From NCBI GenBank assembly GCA_003991915.1, contig RQTK01000977.1, positions 36,402 to 100,401 on the forward strand: a stretch of 64,000 bases of DNA, written 5' to 3'. The translations under genes and the position numbers were made by a program. This document shows, piece after piece, positions 1-12,480 of the stretch (position 1 is its first letter; each line of letters begins with the position of its first letter). The notes beneath the pieces are model-generated. The model worked only from the letters and a program-made list of their open reading frames with translations, had not been told where the DNA came from and made no database searches. The stretch comes from Elysia chlorotica (Eukaryota > Mollusca > Gastropoda > Plakobranchidae).

Positions 1-55
<55 letters not shown>
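1..55 (+). repeat. CT microsatellite
   Basis: A dinucleotide CT array at the left window edge. Confidence 0.95.
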
Positions 56-58
<3 letters not shown>

Positions 59-279
59 AGCACGTAACATTTTCAGTATTAAAACAAATGTCCCTTAATA
101 TCCAAATATTGTTAAAGAGGTTAATATAAATCCAAATTCCGACATCGTTTTCGTCTTTTTTTTTTTAATATTAGTGCATGCAATTAGACATAGTAAAGAA
201 TTGCGCAAAAATACTACTAACTTTTTACTTACCCCTCTTATTCCCTCTATTTCCGTGATGCATCTTTACTGAGATAAAC

Positions 280-337
280 GTCATAGCCTATACATTGCTG
301 ATGTTGGACGTTAAACCAACTCAACTACAACTACAAT
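280..337 (+). mobile_element. SINE 3' fragment
   Basis: Only the tail of the tRNA-derived SINE family is present: ATAGCCTATACATTGCTGAT followed by the GTTGGACGTTAAACCAACTC end and a CTACAA run. Confidence 0.7.
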
Positions 338-1109
338 TTCGATAGTATTTGTTCTCTGGGTGGTCAGGTAAAACAACGGATTACTTACCATCCTAAACTT
401 TGGTTTGACTGGGGCCTTAACAATACACGCTGTTAGAAGGTCGCTTTGACATTTTCTCTCCAAACCTTTTATTTCCTTTCATGCACTAATTCCGATCTCT
501 CAGTTAAAACCACATAAATTTTTATTACGAGCCGTACATTTAGCAACTCCACAGGAAAATTAGCGGTTGAGCATACATTCATAAATTATTAGGAAAAATC
601 TCGCAGCGCATATATACAAGCGATCACTAACCTGTTAAGTTTTAATGTTTTGCCCATAACGTTTAACAAAAATATAACAGCGATGCTCTAGACCGTATAA
701 TTGTTGGACATAAAAAACGTACTTTACACGAATAATTCACCAGGCTTGAAAATAACCGTAAAGCTAGACAACTACTTATGAGTTCTATGTAATAAATACA
801 TAGGAGAGTAATTAATTAATTTTATGGAAAAAAGCGCACTAATCAATTCAAGAAACATAAACATCATGATTTATCATTTGTACATAGGAATCTTCCTACA
901 AATACAATGTTCTCATGTTGTCGCAAGTCGATTATAAATTATGCCCAGGCACATCTATAATCGACGATTCTATTCCCACAAAGCCCACTCTTTTTTACGT
1001 TCTTTTCCATTTAAAGTCGGCTTCTATGCACTGCTTTGCACTACTTAGTAAGCCTACTAGCCTGAAAAAAATTTCTACCTGTAATTTTTTCATTGGTCAA
1101 CAATCTCCT

Positions 1110-1282
1110 CCAAATGGGGCTGGTCTTTTTATAATAAAAGTCACGTGATGCTTGTAAGTCGGCTAGTGTAAAAAGATTTACTAAAAGTGGTCTATGCTCT
1201 AGCCCAATTAGCAGATTGTTTTAAAAAAATACATCACTTTGTTTATGTTTTTTTTTTTAGTGAAAGAGTTCATCTTCATTAA
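1110..1282 (+). repeat. Unnamed dispersed repeat family B, copy 1
   Basis: AAAAGTCACGTGATGCTTGT followed by AAGTCG, GCTCTAGCCCAATTAGCAGA, ACATCACTTTGTTTATG and GAAAGAGTTCATC recurs at 9412-9595. Confidence 0.75.
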
Positions 1283-2029
1283 GGGTTGCCTAGTACACGA
1301 CAGGTCTAGTTTTCTGGATAAAACAAACACGTATATAATACAAAACAGCTTAGCAGCAGCAAACATAATGAGGAAAAGTGTAGTGTTATGTGGAACATGG
1401 GTTTATCATTATTAAATTTTTAGAAGTTAGGGTTCGAGTTATCACATCAAGCAAGAGGCATGAGCAATGCTAAACGATGCATCTTTGCCTACGTTCATGA
1501 AGGTGACAGATTCAAGTCACCAAAAATCTAGGCACCGTAAGTTATAGTCTTTAGTCTTTTAAATCAGAGATAAAAATTGTAGGGGTCCTTCGAACAGAAT
1601 TGCATTTTATGAAGTATTTCCATTTTCTTTTCTCAGTGAGCCTGTGTGAAATTGAGGATGTCCTGTCTTCTTGCTAGTAGTGTGTATGAATGTTTGCATG
1701 TGTTTGCGCAGAATCAGTATTCTTTTTCATTATTGGCGATCAAGCACCACAGAAAAGGCGCGTCTCTGTGTACAGCCATCGGTGTGTTCGGCAATAAAAG
1801 AATTATGTCATATACACGCCGAAATATGCTCGTTGGCTCACTTTAGGCACCCTTTTAAAAGAGAGCATATAATGCACAAACGCAAAGAAATAATTTATAT
1901 TCCCAACTACTACTGCAACAATAATAATGATAATTAATAACAATTTAAAATTTTTTTAATATAGTTATTGTTTAACTCACAATATTATTTCCTGTAGTCT
2001 CGATTTTCCTGTAGTCTCAATAATTATTT

Positions 2030-2031
2030 CC

Positions 2032-2084
<53 letters not shown>

Positions 2085-2832
2085 CTGCTCTTTATTTCTT
2101 GCTTATTTCTTACTCTCTCACTCTCTCATTATATCTTGTTTATTTCTTACTCTCTCTCTCACTCTCTCTTTATTTCTCACAATATTTCTCTCTCTCTCTT
2201 TCTCTCTCTCTCTATCTCTCTCTTTATTTCTATTTTATTTTCACTTTATCTTTATTCCTTCTTTATTTCTTACTCTATTTTACTCTCTCTCTCTCTCTGT
2301 ACCTTCCAAAGGTAATGGTAAAATTTAGTCAGCAACTAAGCTCTTTCGATACGAGATCCCAAAACAGGGTACAATGTACTTGCATTACTTGAGACGGCCA
2401 TGTTATACTCGACACTACTGGTAGGGAAAAAAAACGCAACCGTCGGAGAGGGGCTTGAACTTGGACCTCTTTGTTTTGTGAACCGAAGCGCCTGTCTCGG
2501 TCTTTCTCTCTGACTGTTTCTGTTTATCTATCTGTTTGTCTGTTTGTCTGTCTTTGTGCTTCTGTCTGTATGTCTGTCTGTCTTTCCAGTTCTCTTTCCC
2601 TCTTTTCCTATTTCTCTGAGTGCTTGACTATCTGTCTGTCTGTCTGCCTGTGTGCCGATCTGTCTCTCTGTCAATTTTTTTATTTATCTGTCTCTCTTTC
2701 TCTCTCTCTGCTTCTGTCTGTCTCGCTCTCTGTTTGTCTGTTTGTCTGTCTGCCTGTCTGTCTGTCTGTCTCGCTCTCTGTCAGCCTGTCTGCCCGTCTG
2801 TCTGTCTGTTTGTTTCTCTCTTTCGCTGTGTG

Positions 2833-2886
<54 letters not shown>

Positions 2887-2916
2887 TCTCTCTCTCTTTC
2901 TCTCTCTCTCCTCTCT

Positions 2917-2955
<39 letters not shown>

Positions 2956-3056
2956 CTCCCCCCCTCTTCCCCCCCTCTCTCTCTCTTTCACCCGTTTTCT
3001 CATTCTCACCTGTCACTCCCAATCTCATTTCTCCCTTCTCTCTCTCTTCTCTCTCT

Positions 3057-3115
<59 letters not shown>

Positions 3116-3120
3116 CCGTT
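2030..3120 (+). repeat. CT-rich microsatellite tract (CT, TGTC mixtures)
   Basis: About 1 kb is dominated by CT, TTTCTC and CTGT arrays (densest 2836-2960 and 3058-3112). A more complex gap at 2306-2490 contains a possible minus-strand tRNA-like remnant. Long open frames of S, L, V and C here are repeat artefacts. Confidence 0.95.
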
Positions 3121-3995
3121 TTCTCATTCTCACCTGTCTAGAAGTAAATTACAGAAAACACACGGTACACGGAGACAAAGCTTGACGCCCAATGCTTTAA
3201 AAAAGAAAAAACAAGAAAGCAACTCGGTCTTCTTTCTTTCTTCCCGTGCTCACTCACACCACCTCTTAGTTCCTGAGCCGTCAAACGGCGAACTCACCTT
3301 AAAAGGTAGGCGGTGTTTTAATCCGATTTATGGAGGCTACACGTAATCTGGCCAAAATCAATTTCTCGTGACTTATTTATGAATGCAGGCATGCTCCCTT
3401 CTCATTTCCAAAGTTTGTTTAATTCTCGTTTTGTTTTTTCTTTTTGGCTTTTCTCCCTTCACATACACAGCGCTTTTGCCTTTGTTTGCTAAACATTTAG
3501 AGAAGGTGTTGCCATCTGTAAGGTCGTATGGACCCAGTTATTCACACTTAGCTTGCCATTATACCGCACTTAAGTCCAGGCTTTATGAGTACCAGACTCT
3601 GATTGTAGGAAAATTAGATGTCTATAAACAGTGAGGGAAGGTTGGAAATAATGCTTTCTTTGTTAACGCGTCTGTATTTATTTTACATCAGCGTGATCCG
3701 TTTTATGAAAATGTGGGGACATGCCGAATAAATAAACACGATGAAAATGGACAAAGCAGTAATTTATCTACACTTAAAAAAACGTAGTAAGAAATGTGAT
3801 AATTATGTAGAAAGAGGGAAATCTAATTTATTAAAATACTATTAAGAATGAGGAGAGATAGACAGACTTGCAAACAGACAGGTAAATAGAAAAATAAAAA
3901 GATAAGTAGATTTATAGATAAATAGATCGCCAGACATATAGATACATAATCGATTTATAGTCAAATAAAGGATATATTTTCGATGGAGAGAAACA

Positions 3996-4000
3996 CGAGA

Positions 4001-4055
<55 letters not shown>
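3996..4055 (+). repeat. GA microsatellite
   Basis: A GA array of about 60 bp. Confidence 0.95.
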
Positions 4056-4056
<1 letters not shown>

Positions 4057-4988
4057 AAGAGAGTGTGTTGAGAAATCTGCTTTATTTAAAAAAAAATTGT
4101 AACTACAAAAAGAAAACAACACAACAGCTGTGCTTCAGATGGCCAGTTATTCTTAGTGAGAAGTAAAAAAACACAAACATATTTTTTTTACTAATTTTTT
4201 ATCTTGACACTTCACAAACATATCAAGACCTTACTGTGATTGCATAATTCTCTAGCGGGTTATACTAAATCTAAGAAGATCTTGTTCTTGAGACGAAAGT
4301 GAACGTACAGAGATATGATGATATTCTGTGGAACAATTTAGATTATATTAGAATATAAATATGGCTAAATAAAGCTTGTAACGATCTTCAGCTTCTAATT
4401 GGGGCAATTCATTTTAGTGTCCCTTCAATTTTTTTACGAATAGATCTTGAAGATGGAAGTCCAAAGGCGTTCACCTTACCTAACTTTTCGTAGGAATTTA
4501 AAGAATAACATTTGGAGATGAAAAGAAGTAAATCGGAACTAACAGTTAAGCAAGTAAATATTTTCTTCTCATGACGAATGACTTACAATGTACCGTGTAC
4601 ATTGTGTAGGGAAAGAATGTAATAAAAAGATCTATAGTCATCATTACATTTATAGATATGTACTATCCTTTACAAACTCACTTACATGTTGAACACATCA
4701 GCATTGTTGTTGTTGTTGTTGTTCTTATTGATGGGGATTTTTTTTTTTTGCTTAAAAGAATAGAAATACTGACAGGGTGAAAATAAAAACAAAAGGATGC
4801 GAGCTGAATAAACTTTTAAGTTTGAAAGCACTGAAACATTTCGATGTGTTCCACAAACTAAATACTATGAGGGAATTCAGTAAGTACTAACACATAATTT
4901 TATAGAATGCAAAAAATGGGCTTCCGAATTATCACTTTAGAACGTTGGTATCAACCGTAGTAAGATCAGTGTAGATTTGGCCCAATCC

Positions 4989-5054
<66 letters not shown>

Positions 5055-5067
5055 CATCATCATCATC
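4989..5067 (+). repeat. ATT microsatellite with a CAT end
   Basis: About 21 ATT units are followed by five CAT-type units. Confidence 0.95.
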
Positions 5068-5585
5068 TTTATCGCAGTCAGTCTGCGAATAGCGGGAGTT
5101 AATCTATAACAACTACATTGATAATAATAAAAAGGTAATTAAATTCATTTCGTGACATTTGTTTTCATGAAAAAATCATCAAGAAATAAAAACTAAAGAT
5201 TAAACAGAGTTGATTGCCAATACAAACTATATTTTTGTTGGTATTTATTTTTTTATTTAAAAAATCCAATCTCAGTCATTTTGTTTGAAGAAAGTTGTTT
5301 ATTAATACTCTGAATCTGACAGGAGAACTCAGATACAAGATTACATTTGTAATCCGATATCTTTGTATAAACGTCATCCCGAGATAGTTCAAGAAGGGGA
5401 AACAAGTCCGAAGTAGAGGGAAAAAACGGCTTATAATAATGGAGGAAAAGGATTACTTACGATTGTGGTTTTGAAATATCACACTCAGGTCGACAGCATT
5501 AGATATTGGCAAAGAGCGACTTAATGAGCACAGTCAATTTTCGAAACAAGAGAGAGAAATGGAGTTGAGTAGAATGAGGTAAAGG

Positions 5586-5587
5586 GG

Positions 5588-5631
<44 letters not shown>

Positions 5632-5739
5632 GAGAGAGAGAGATATGGAGAGAGAGACAGAGAGAGAGACAGAGACAGAGAGAGCAGAGAAAAATGCAAA
5701 TACAAAGATAGACAATAGGTGTAGTAACAGACTGATTAA

Positions 5740-5817
<78 letters not shown>

Positions 5818-5940
5818 GGAGAGGGGGAGATAGAAAGGACGAACAGAGAAATGGGAGCTACAAAGACAGACAGGGGTGGGTAAAAGAGAGAGAGAGATAG
5901 AGAGAGAGAAAGAGAGAAAAATAGAGTCAGAGAGAAACAC
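5586..5940 (+). repeat. Compound GA microsatellite
   Basis: Three GA arrays (5588-5690, 5741-5815, 5885-5940) are separated by ACAAAGACAGACA-type sequence that recurs between them. Confidence 0.93.
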
Positions 5941-6196
5941 AGAGATAGATCAGATAGAGTGGTAAACGAGGAAATAAATTCTGGGAGAAAAATATAGAGC
6001 AAGAAAAAAAAACTATCTTAAACTGCTATTAAAGAATTTCATGAAATCCGAACCCATACAGGTGCACAAAAAGTGAAGCAACTTATTTTAATTTCTTCTT
6101 CAAAATACATGTAACACGACAAGCCTGAAACTAAAGCCTTTTCTAAATTTTTTGTAATCAAGACATCAAGTCCAGCCGCTTTCTCTTCATTTACCG

Positions 6197-6316
6197 CTCG
6201 GTCTGATCGAAATGTGTTTGTGAGTAATTACACCTGAGATAAAATTAAAAGATTCATTTAACGTTCGGTCTGATCGAAATGTGTGTGAGTAATTACACCA
6301 GAGATAAAATTAAAAG
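6197..6316 (+). repeat. 67-bp tandem duplication
   Basis: CGGTCTGATCGAAATGTG to GAGATAAAATTAAAAG is present twice, offset by 67 bp (6199 and 6266), nearly identical. Confidence 0.85.
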
Positions 6317-6854
6317 CTGTTTGAACTTTCCGATCGAGTTTCAGCGGAAGATTAAAAACCACCATAGTATCTTCAGAAAACTCTCACCTTTTATTGTGAT
6401 GCTGATTGCGAAGAGCGAAGGATCGATATTATTCAACCCGTTCTTCTTCAGGTAAAAATTGAAAGGATTTAAACGGTAAAGGAAGTTTAATCACACTTTA
6501 TGAAAATGTTAAAAAAAGTTTTCTTCGATGACATATATTTAATGATAGAATTAATTTACAAAAAGGGTATCGCTAGAGAGTGACATATGCGTAAACAATA
6601 AAGTGCAAAAACACTAAGATTATTATGATCAGTGGAAATAGTTATAAAAATAGAAAGCTTAGTGGTGTTATTAAACATGAACATTATATTAGACCAAAGA
6701 TGATAAAACCTCCAATAGATAGAGGAAAAGTTAATTACATGAGGAAAAAATGCATTGCAAACAGGACGAAAGTATTAGCAAAAGAAAAACAAACAAGACA
6801 AAAACAAAACAATAATTTTTGCCTGTCAAGCTGACTGATTAGCAAGTTGTGCTG

Positions 6855-7290
6855 AATATGTCTCTGTTTCTCTCTGTCTATCTGTCTCTTTATTTATCTC
6901 CCTTTCCCTCTCTCTGTCTCTCTCATTTTCTCCCTCTTTCTCTCTCTCTTTCTTTTCCTATTTCTCTTTATTCTCTGTCTGAGAACACAACTCTCTCTCC
7001 CGTCTCTATCACGTTCTCCCTCTTTCTCTCTCTCTCTTCCTTTTCCTTTGTCACTCTCTCTCTCTTTCTTTTTTTCATTGTATATATGACAACACTCCTT
7101 TCTCTCTCTCTCTTTCTTTCTCTCTCTCTGTCTCTCTCACTTTCTCACTCTTTCTCTCTCGCTTTCTTTTTTTTCTCTTTCTCTCTTACTCTCTGTCCAA
7201 GAACCCAACTCTCCCTAATTACCTTTCTCTCTCTCTCTCCCTCCCTCTCTCTCTCTCTCACTCCCCCTCCCTCTCTCTCTCTCTATCATT
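6855..7290 (+). repeat. CT-rich tract
   Basis: CT, TTTCTC and CCCTCTCT arrays are interrupted by two related segments with CTGTCTGAGAACACAACTCT near 6976 and CTGTCCAAGAACCCAACTCT near 7194, so the tract contains a duplication of about 218 bp. Confidence 0.9.
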
Positions 7291-7482
7291 CTGTCACTGC
7301 TACTCTCCCAGCACCTTGTCTGGACCGCCCAGCGTTAAGGGCCCGTGGTTATCTTCTGACACCGCTAGCGTGAGGCGAGCTTGCACCCCCACTGTTATTC
7401 GGCGTCTCGCGTGCCCGTTTAGTGTGAGCAACTCATTAATATTTTGTTTCTGAGAAATATAATTTTCTTTGTTCGTTTGTTT

Positions 7483-7585
7483 GTGGCTCTATATTTTGTT
7501 TTACAGAGAATCAAAAAGCTTAAACTATACGTTTGTGTTTGTTCCTTAGCGTCCAAAGTCAGCATTATAAAGGCTATGTTGTGGA
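7483..7585 (-). repeat. Left copy of a duplicated flank around a SINE
   Basis: The sequence from a GTTTTACAG run through AAGCTT, TTCCTTAGC and GGCTATGTTGTGGAAGTG recurs at 7836-7935, on the other side of the SINE. Its right half is the minus-strand end of another SINE copy. Confidence 0.6.
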
Positions 7586-7829
7586 AGTGGCCCTGGGGTA
7601 AAACATCGGCTTCAGACGCAAAAGGTCCAGGTTCGAGCCCTGGCAATGTCGCTCCCTACTTGTTGTTTCGGTGTCAGTTTAATGTGATCGGCTGAGACAG
7701 GAGTCATGGTATCCCCGTCCTGTCTCGTATAAGGCAGCACATAAAATTGTCAGACGTTACTCTTGGGATCCGTCCACAAAAAGCCTAGATATTGCTGATG
7801 TTAGATGATAAACCAATTCAACTACAACA
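7585..7829 (+). mobile_element. tRNA-derived SINE, full-length
   Basis: The head is CCTGGGGTAAAACATCGGCT with box B GGTTCGAGCCC near 7631. The GTGTCAGTTTAATGTGATCG core, AATTGTCAGACGTTACTCTT block and a GATGTTAGATGATAAACCAA tail follow. It lies between two copies of a roughly 100-bp flanking sequence. Confidence 0.85.
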
Positions 7830-7835
7830 GCTACA

Positions 7836-7996
7836 GTGGCCCTATGTTTTACAGGGATTCAAGAAGCTTGAATGAAAGTGTGTGTTTCTTCCTTAGCATC
7901 CAAAGTCAGCATTATTATAGGCTATGTTGTGGAAGTGTCCCAAGACTTAAGCCTGGCAATTTTACGTGCTGTCATACAGAGACTATGCGGGGAAAC
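7836..7996 (-). mobile_element. SINE 3' fragment (minus) with duplicated flank
   Basis: The right half reads, on the minus strand, as the SINE 3' part (the ATAGCC, GACACTT and AATTGCC blocks in degenerate form). The first 100 bp repeat the flank at 7483-7585. Confidence 0.6.
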
Positions 7997-8282
7997 CAAG
8001 AGTGAACCAGATTATTAATTTTTAGTGTGCGAATAGTCCTTGCTCAAATAGGTTAAAAATCAATTGTTTTGTTTTTTATTTGGTTTTCAACATCAACAAA
8101 TAAGCTTTGTCGCGGGCCTGTCTCGAAACTTAAGTATGCTGATTCAACCTGCTGTTACACACAGAAAAAGCGTGAATTACACTAATCTTTCAACATGACT
8201 TCTATCTCAACTGGTCCACTTATGCTGACAAAAACATAAGCAGTATTAAAAATGCAGCTTGTTCTTATCAATTTCATTACCG

Positions 8283-8352
8283 GTATGCCACATAGTTCAA
8301 TTGGTAATGCTCTGGACTGATGGACCAAAGGTCTGAAGTTCGAATCTCAGCT
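8283..8352 (+). repeat. tRNA-like sequence (SINE head or tRNA pseudogene)
   Basis: A box A-like ATAGTTCAATTGGTAATGCT and a box B-like AAGTTCGAATC are spaced as in a tRNA. The acceptor stem does not pair well, so this is more likely SINE-derived than a working tRNA gene. Confidence 0.45.
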
Positions 8353-8465
8353 GAGGATGCCATCTCAGCCGTCTTGGACTCTAGTAAACCTACGTGACGT
8401 AAATGATAATATGACACCGTTCCACTGTCATTGTAAAGGAAAGGTAGTGTTAAATCGATATTATA

Positions 8466-8545
8466 TTTGGGGACCAGATAGCTCAGTCTGTAGAGGGCTG
8501 ATGTGCAAAGCTAGAAATAGGAGCTTCGATCCTTACCTCATGCGC
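8466..8545 (+). repeat. tRNA-like sequence (SINE head)
   Basis: A good box A (GATAGCTCAGTCTGTAGAG) is followed by a decayed box B (GCTTCGATCC). No convincing acceptor stem is seen. Confidence 0.45.
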
Positions 8546-8587
8546 TATTCTTGGCTTGCCCATAAACGGAAAAAGATACTTTTTTGC

Positions 8588-8704
8588 ATATATATGTTCT
8601 GTAAAATGATACTTTTTATATGTTTTGTAAAATGATACTTTTTATATGTTTTGTAAAATGATACCTGTCATATGTTTCGTAAAATGATACTTTTTATATG
8701 TTTT
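8588..8704 (+). repeat. 26-bp minisatellite, about 4 units
   Basis: The unit is TATGTTTTGTAAAATGATAC plus T-rich sequence. AAAATGATAC recurs at 8603, 8629, 8655 and 8681. Confidence 0.85.
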
Positions 8705-9411
8705 TACAAGTTGCAATGAGTTAGGAGCATACATCTTAGAAAAACATTTGCGTTCAAAGTTATGCAAAACATTTTAGGGGTTTCGACGGACCATTCACAC
8801 AATTATAAAAAGCTCCATTCGGAATGGGAAATATTCATTCCCGTTGCTGTCCAAATGATGTTTTAGCTGTTAAAAAAATTCTCTTCAGGTTTTATAAGAT
8901 TTAATCTAATAAAAGGTACGTTTATCTTTGAAAAAATAAAAAGAATAAACAGTTGTGTCTAAGGCACTCAGCGAAACACACTGCGACGATTTTCTTGTAG
9001 TTTTTTTGTTTTGTTTATTTGTTTGTTGTTTGTTTGTTTTCATTAATGTAAAGAGTCTGATTGGTATCGCAAGAAAGAACAGTAAACATTTAGAATCCCA
9101 CGAACTCGTCATCTTCAATGTTATGGAATTTCAACTTATTTATATGCATACATAACTACCAACGTTTCAAAGTAAACCTCAGATTATCCCAAATGCGATA
9201 TATGTACAATTTATGGAAAGAACAGCATCCCCTGGGAATCTGTGGCTGCCGCTTCAAGTGCCAAAGCCATCAGTTGTTTGTTGGTTGTTGTTTTTTTTTT
9301 GTCTGAGGGAGAATATCTAAGATTAAATTACAGAAATGCTAAACTTTTTTTAAGACAGAGTGAGAAAATGAGGTAAATATAAAAAAGTATTACAAAAGTA
9401 TCTTCAAGGAC

Positions 9412-9595
9412 ATGAATGGAGCTGACCTCTTTCTCATAAAAGTCACGTGATGCTTGTAAGTCGACTTATGCGAAAAGTTTTTTTTTAAATAGATCTAAGC
9501 TCTAGCCAAATCAGCAGATGGGTTACAAAAAGAAATACAACTATCACGTGATTTTGTTCACGTTTTTATTTTTTAGAGAAAGAGTCATCACCATT
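9412..9595 (+). repeat. Unnamed dispersed repeat family B, copy 2
   Basis: AAAAGTCACGTGATGCTTGT, GCTCTAGCCAAATCAGCAGA, CACGTGATTTTGTTCACG and GAAAGAGTCATCACC match copy 1 in order. Several CACGTG boxes are part of the repeat. Confidence 0.75.
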
Positions 9596-10014
9596 ACACG
9601 TGAACGAAATCGAACCTTTTAAGTAAAATCCAATTCGTCGCATTTCATCAGAAATACCGAAGACGAACCAAAAGAAAAAAAGTATCCGATTTTAGCCTGA
9701 CCATTCCAATTTCTTACATTCCTTTAAAAAAATCTCTATTTCTAAATTGAGATTCCTGGAAGCATCGTTATACGATTAGCATAGATTCCAAGTCTAAGTG
9801 ACCAGGGTTTAGACCCACAGACACTTCTTAACTGGCCTGTATCTCTTGATTTGTGGTGGACGGGGAAGTCACACAGCGGGAGGTGATGGCGGCACGTTTA
9901 TCAACACTGTCTGAGGCGCTCACAGTCCGAGACTTACTTCAGCATCCAGCTAAGGAACGAGCTGATGGGGATCTAGGGAGCATTTACAGATACTTAAATA
10001 AATATATCGTCGCC

Positions 10015-10494
10015 TTAGTTGTATTATGTTCTTTCTCCTTTCTAAACTATAAATAACTCTAAATCTTTAGTATTTAAAAATAAGACAGGACATTATTAAT
10101 ACAACTGCGATGACTCATTTTATAGCTAGATCTAGAAATGGCCAATTATGTACTTTCTAACTTCTAAATTACTCTAAATATTTAGTATATAGAAATAATA
10201 CAGAACATTGTTAATAAAATTGCAATGGCGACTGTTATTACTAGATCTAGAAATGGTCAAATTATGTTGTTTCTCCTGTTTACAATTGTCTAAATCTATA
10301 GTATTCCAAAAATAGATTAAACATTATTAATGAAACTGCGGTAGCTAATATCATTAATGGATCTAGAAATGGTGACATTATAATTATCCTATCTTTTGTC
10401 TAAAAGTGTCCAGATATTTATTATTTAGAAAAAAAATGATAGAAAAATATTATTACAGCTGCAGTGGCGATGACTATGACTACATCTAGAATTT
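10015..10494 (+). repeat. Diverged minisatellite, about 117-bp unit, 4 units
   Basis: The marker GATCTAGAAATGG or its variants recurs near 10129, 10244, 10360 and 10483. Each unit also has a TAAATATTTAGTAT-type block and an ACATTATTAATAMAACTGC block. A SINE abuts the last unit. Confidence 0.75.
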
Positions 10495-10735
10495 GGGTTA
10501 GAACATCAGATTCCAACGCAAAAGGTCCGTGGTTCGAACCCTAACGAATTTGCTCCCTACTGGTTGGGTCGGTGTCAGTTTAGTGTGATCGGCTGAGACA
10601 GGAGTCATGGTATCCCAGCGCTGTCTTGTGTGTGACAGCACATAAAATTGTCAGAAGTCAGTATTGAGACCCGTCCACAATATAGCCTATAATAATAGTG
10701 CTGATGTTGGACATTAGACCAACTCAAAAACTACT
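10494..10735 (+). mobile_element. tRNA-derived SINE, nearly full-length
   Basis: It runs from GGGTTAGAACATC through box B GGTTCGAACCC (10532), the GTCGGTGTCAGTTTAGTGTG core and the AAATTGTCAGAAGTCAGTAT block to a GATGTTGGACATTAGACCAA tail. The tRNA head is slightly 5'-truncated. Confidence 0.85.
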
Positions 10736-10976
10736 TGCAGGCTGAACAAATATTGCTATCTGATTATCATTGTTCCCTAACTATGATAATAATTTAAAAT
10801 AGTTAAGCTTGTTATGAAAAAATGTGTTTAATTCAGTAAATTCAGTGACTGTGTCTTTTATTTATGGTAGCCTTGGTTTTTTTTTCATCCATTTTCATCT
10901 TTCGTTTGCACTTTTGTCTTTGTTTTCAAACACATTTCTCATATCGACTTCTTTTTTTTTTTATCTAACTCTCTTT

Positions 10977-11038
10977 TTTCTCTCGTTCTCTTTGTCTCTC
11001 TCTTTCTCTCCCTCTCTCTCTATCTATCTATCTATCTG

Positions 11039-11093
<55 letters not shown>

Positions 11094-11155
11094 ACTATCT
11101 ATCTATCTATCTACATATCTACCTATCTATCTATCTGTCTATCTATCTATATATC
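10977..11155 (+). repeat. CTAT tetranucleotide array after a CT tract
   Basis: CT array 10977-11020, then CTAT units with a few substitutions to 11155. Confidence 0.95.
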
Positions 11156-11770
11156 TTAGTTTTTTATCCGATTCTCTATTTCCCCATCCCTATTTCTTGT
11201 AGTTTATAAAACCCTATTTCCTTGCTGGCGCTGCAACATAATATTTCCCGCTGTCTCAGCACCTTTCTAGCCTACACCATCCGCTCAAATAATTGTTGTA
11301 TCTCGCATCGTCTCATTTCAACAACACTGTATCATCCTTCGTGTACAATAAATCCTATTCTCTCTTTCTCACCTCCTACTTTTATCTCCTTTTTATCATC
11401 AAAAACTTGTTCTCATTATTCATTACCACTGTGATAGCAATCTAAGAAAACGGGTCTCGTGGAATTATTCTGGGTGTCACATTAATTAACACCAAAACCC
11501 CAGACACATTTTAAGTAAAACTGAAGAGCATTCACACCTTTTTCCGCGGTGTAAAGGCTTAACCTAATACAAGATATTATGTAAATCAAAGAGGTGTCAG
11601 AGATAAAAATTATTTACGTCATCTGGCAGGAAATGTGTTTTTAACCTTACTTTATTATGTGTTATCGTGTAGAAAATAATAAAACTAAAAGTGATAACAG
11701 AACGCTTTAGTTTCCTTTGCTTATAAAATCATGTGTTGGCTGGTTATCTTCATCTTGTTTATGGGGGCAG

Positions 11771-12025
11771 GGGGTCGCAGTAGCCCAGGGGTAGAACATC
11801 AGCTTCCAACACAGGAGTCCATGGTTCGGGCCTTAGCGATTTCGCCCCCCTTGCTGTTGGGTTGGTGTCAGGTTAATGTGACCAACTGAGACGGGGGTAA
11901 TGGTATCACCGCCCTGTTTCGTGTGTGGCAGTACATAAAATTGTCAGACGTCAGTCTTGGGATATGTCCATAAGATAGCCTATATATTGCTCAGGTGGAC
12001 GTTAAACCAACTCAACAACGCTACA
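11771..12025 (+). mobile_element. tRNA-derived SINE, full-length
   Basis: The head contains GCAGTAGCCCAGGGGTAGAA as box A region and GGTTCGGGCC as box B. It ends in TGGACGTTAAACCAACTCAA. This is one of the most complete copies. Confidence 0.88.
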
Positions 12026-12480
12026 TGCTCATCTTATTCAAAATTTATTTGATATAACTATAAGAAAAACACTTGTATTGCAGTAGAAATGATTAATTTT
12101 TGTGGAATAATTCGCGAAGCATAATACATACGAAATTGTCTTTTTATTCCTTTACCATTTCTTTTAAATGTTCAATTAGAATGTATGTCTATACAGCATA
12201 CAATGGGAGACAAGAAAAAAAATTCTACCAGCATAAGACAATAAATGTTTTATGGACAATTAAAAACAACTTTTTAATCATAAAGGTGAAAAAAATTACA
12301 TTGATCACAATCTCTTGTCAAATTTTAACTATGAGATAACTTGTTAGCTTAAAAGAGACATGCTTACATAATTATATGGTTTGATTTTGTTGTTGTTTTT
12401 GTTGTTTTCTTTGCTTTTTGTTTTGTTTTTGGGTAGCATAATTATATCTGCCATTTTTGGACTATATTAACATATAAGGT

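Larger units (their letters stand above)
56..2029. other. AT-rich non-coding DNA
   Basis: Apart from the SINE fragment and family B copy listed separately, nothing recognisable is seen. Short open frames at 1646-1937 have no family features. Confidence 0.6.
3121..6854. other. AT-rich non-coding DNA between microsatellites
   Basis: No coding evidence. It holds the GA and ATT arrays and the 67-bp duplication listed separately, plus a short GTT run near 4705. Confidence 0.6.

Noticed and set aside
2471-3346. Long open frame of Ser, Leu, Val and Cys
   Set aside because: It is the translation of CT and CTGT microsatellites, with equally long frames on the same and opposite strand.
8466-8545. Functional tRNA gene
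   Set aside because: Boxes A and B are tRNA-like, but the acceptor stem does not pair and box B is decayed; similar heads occur in the SINEs.
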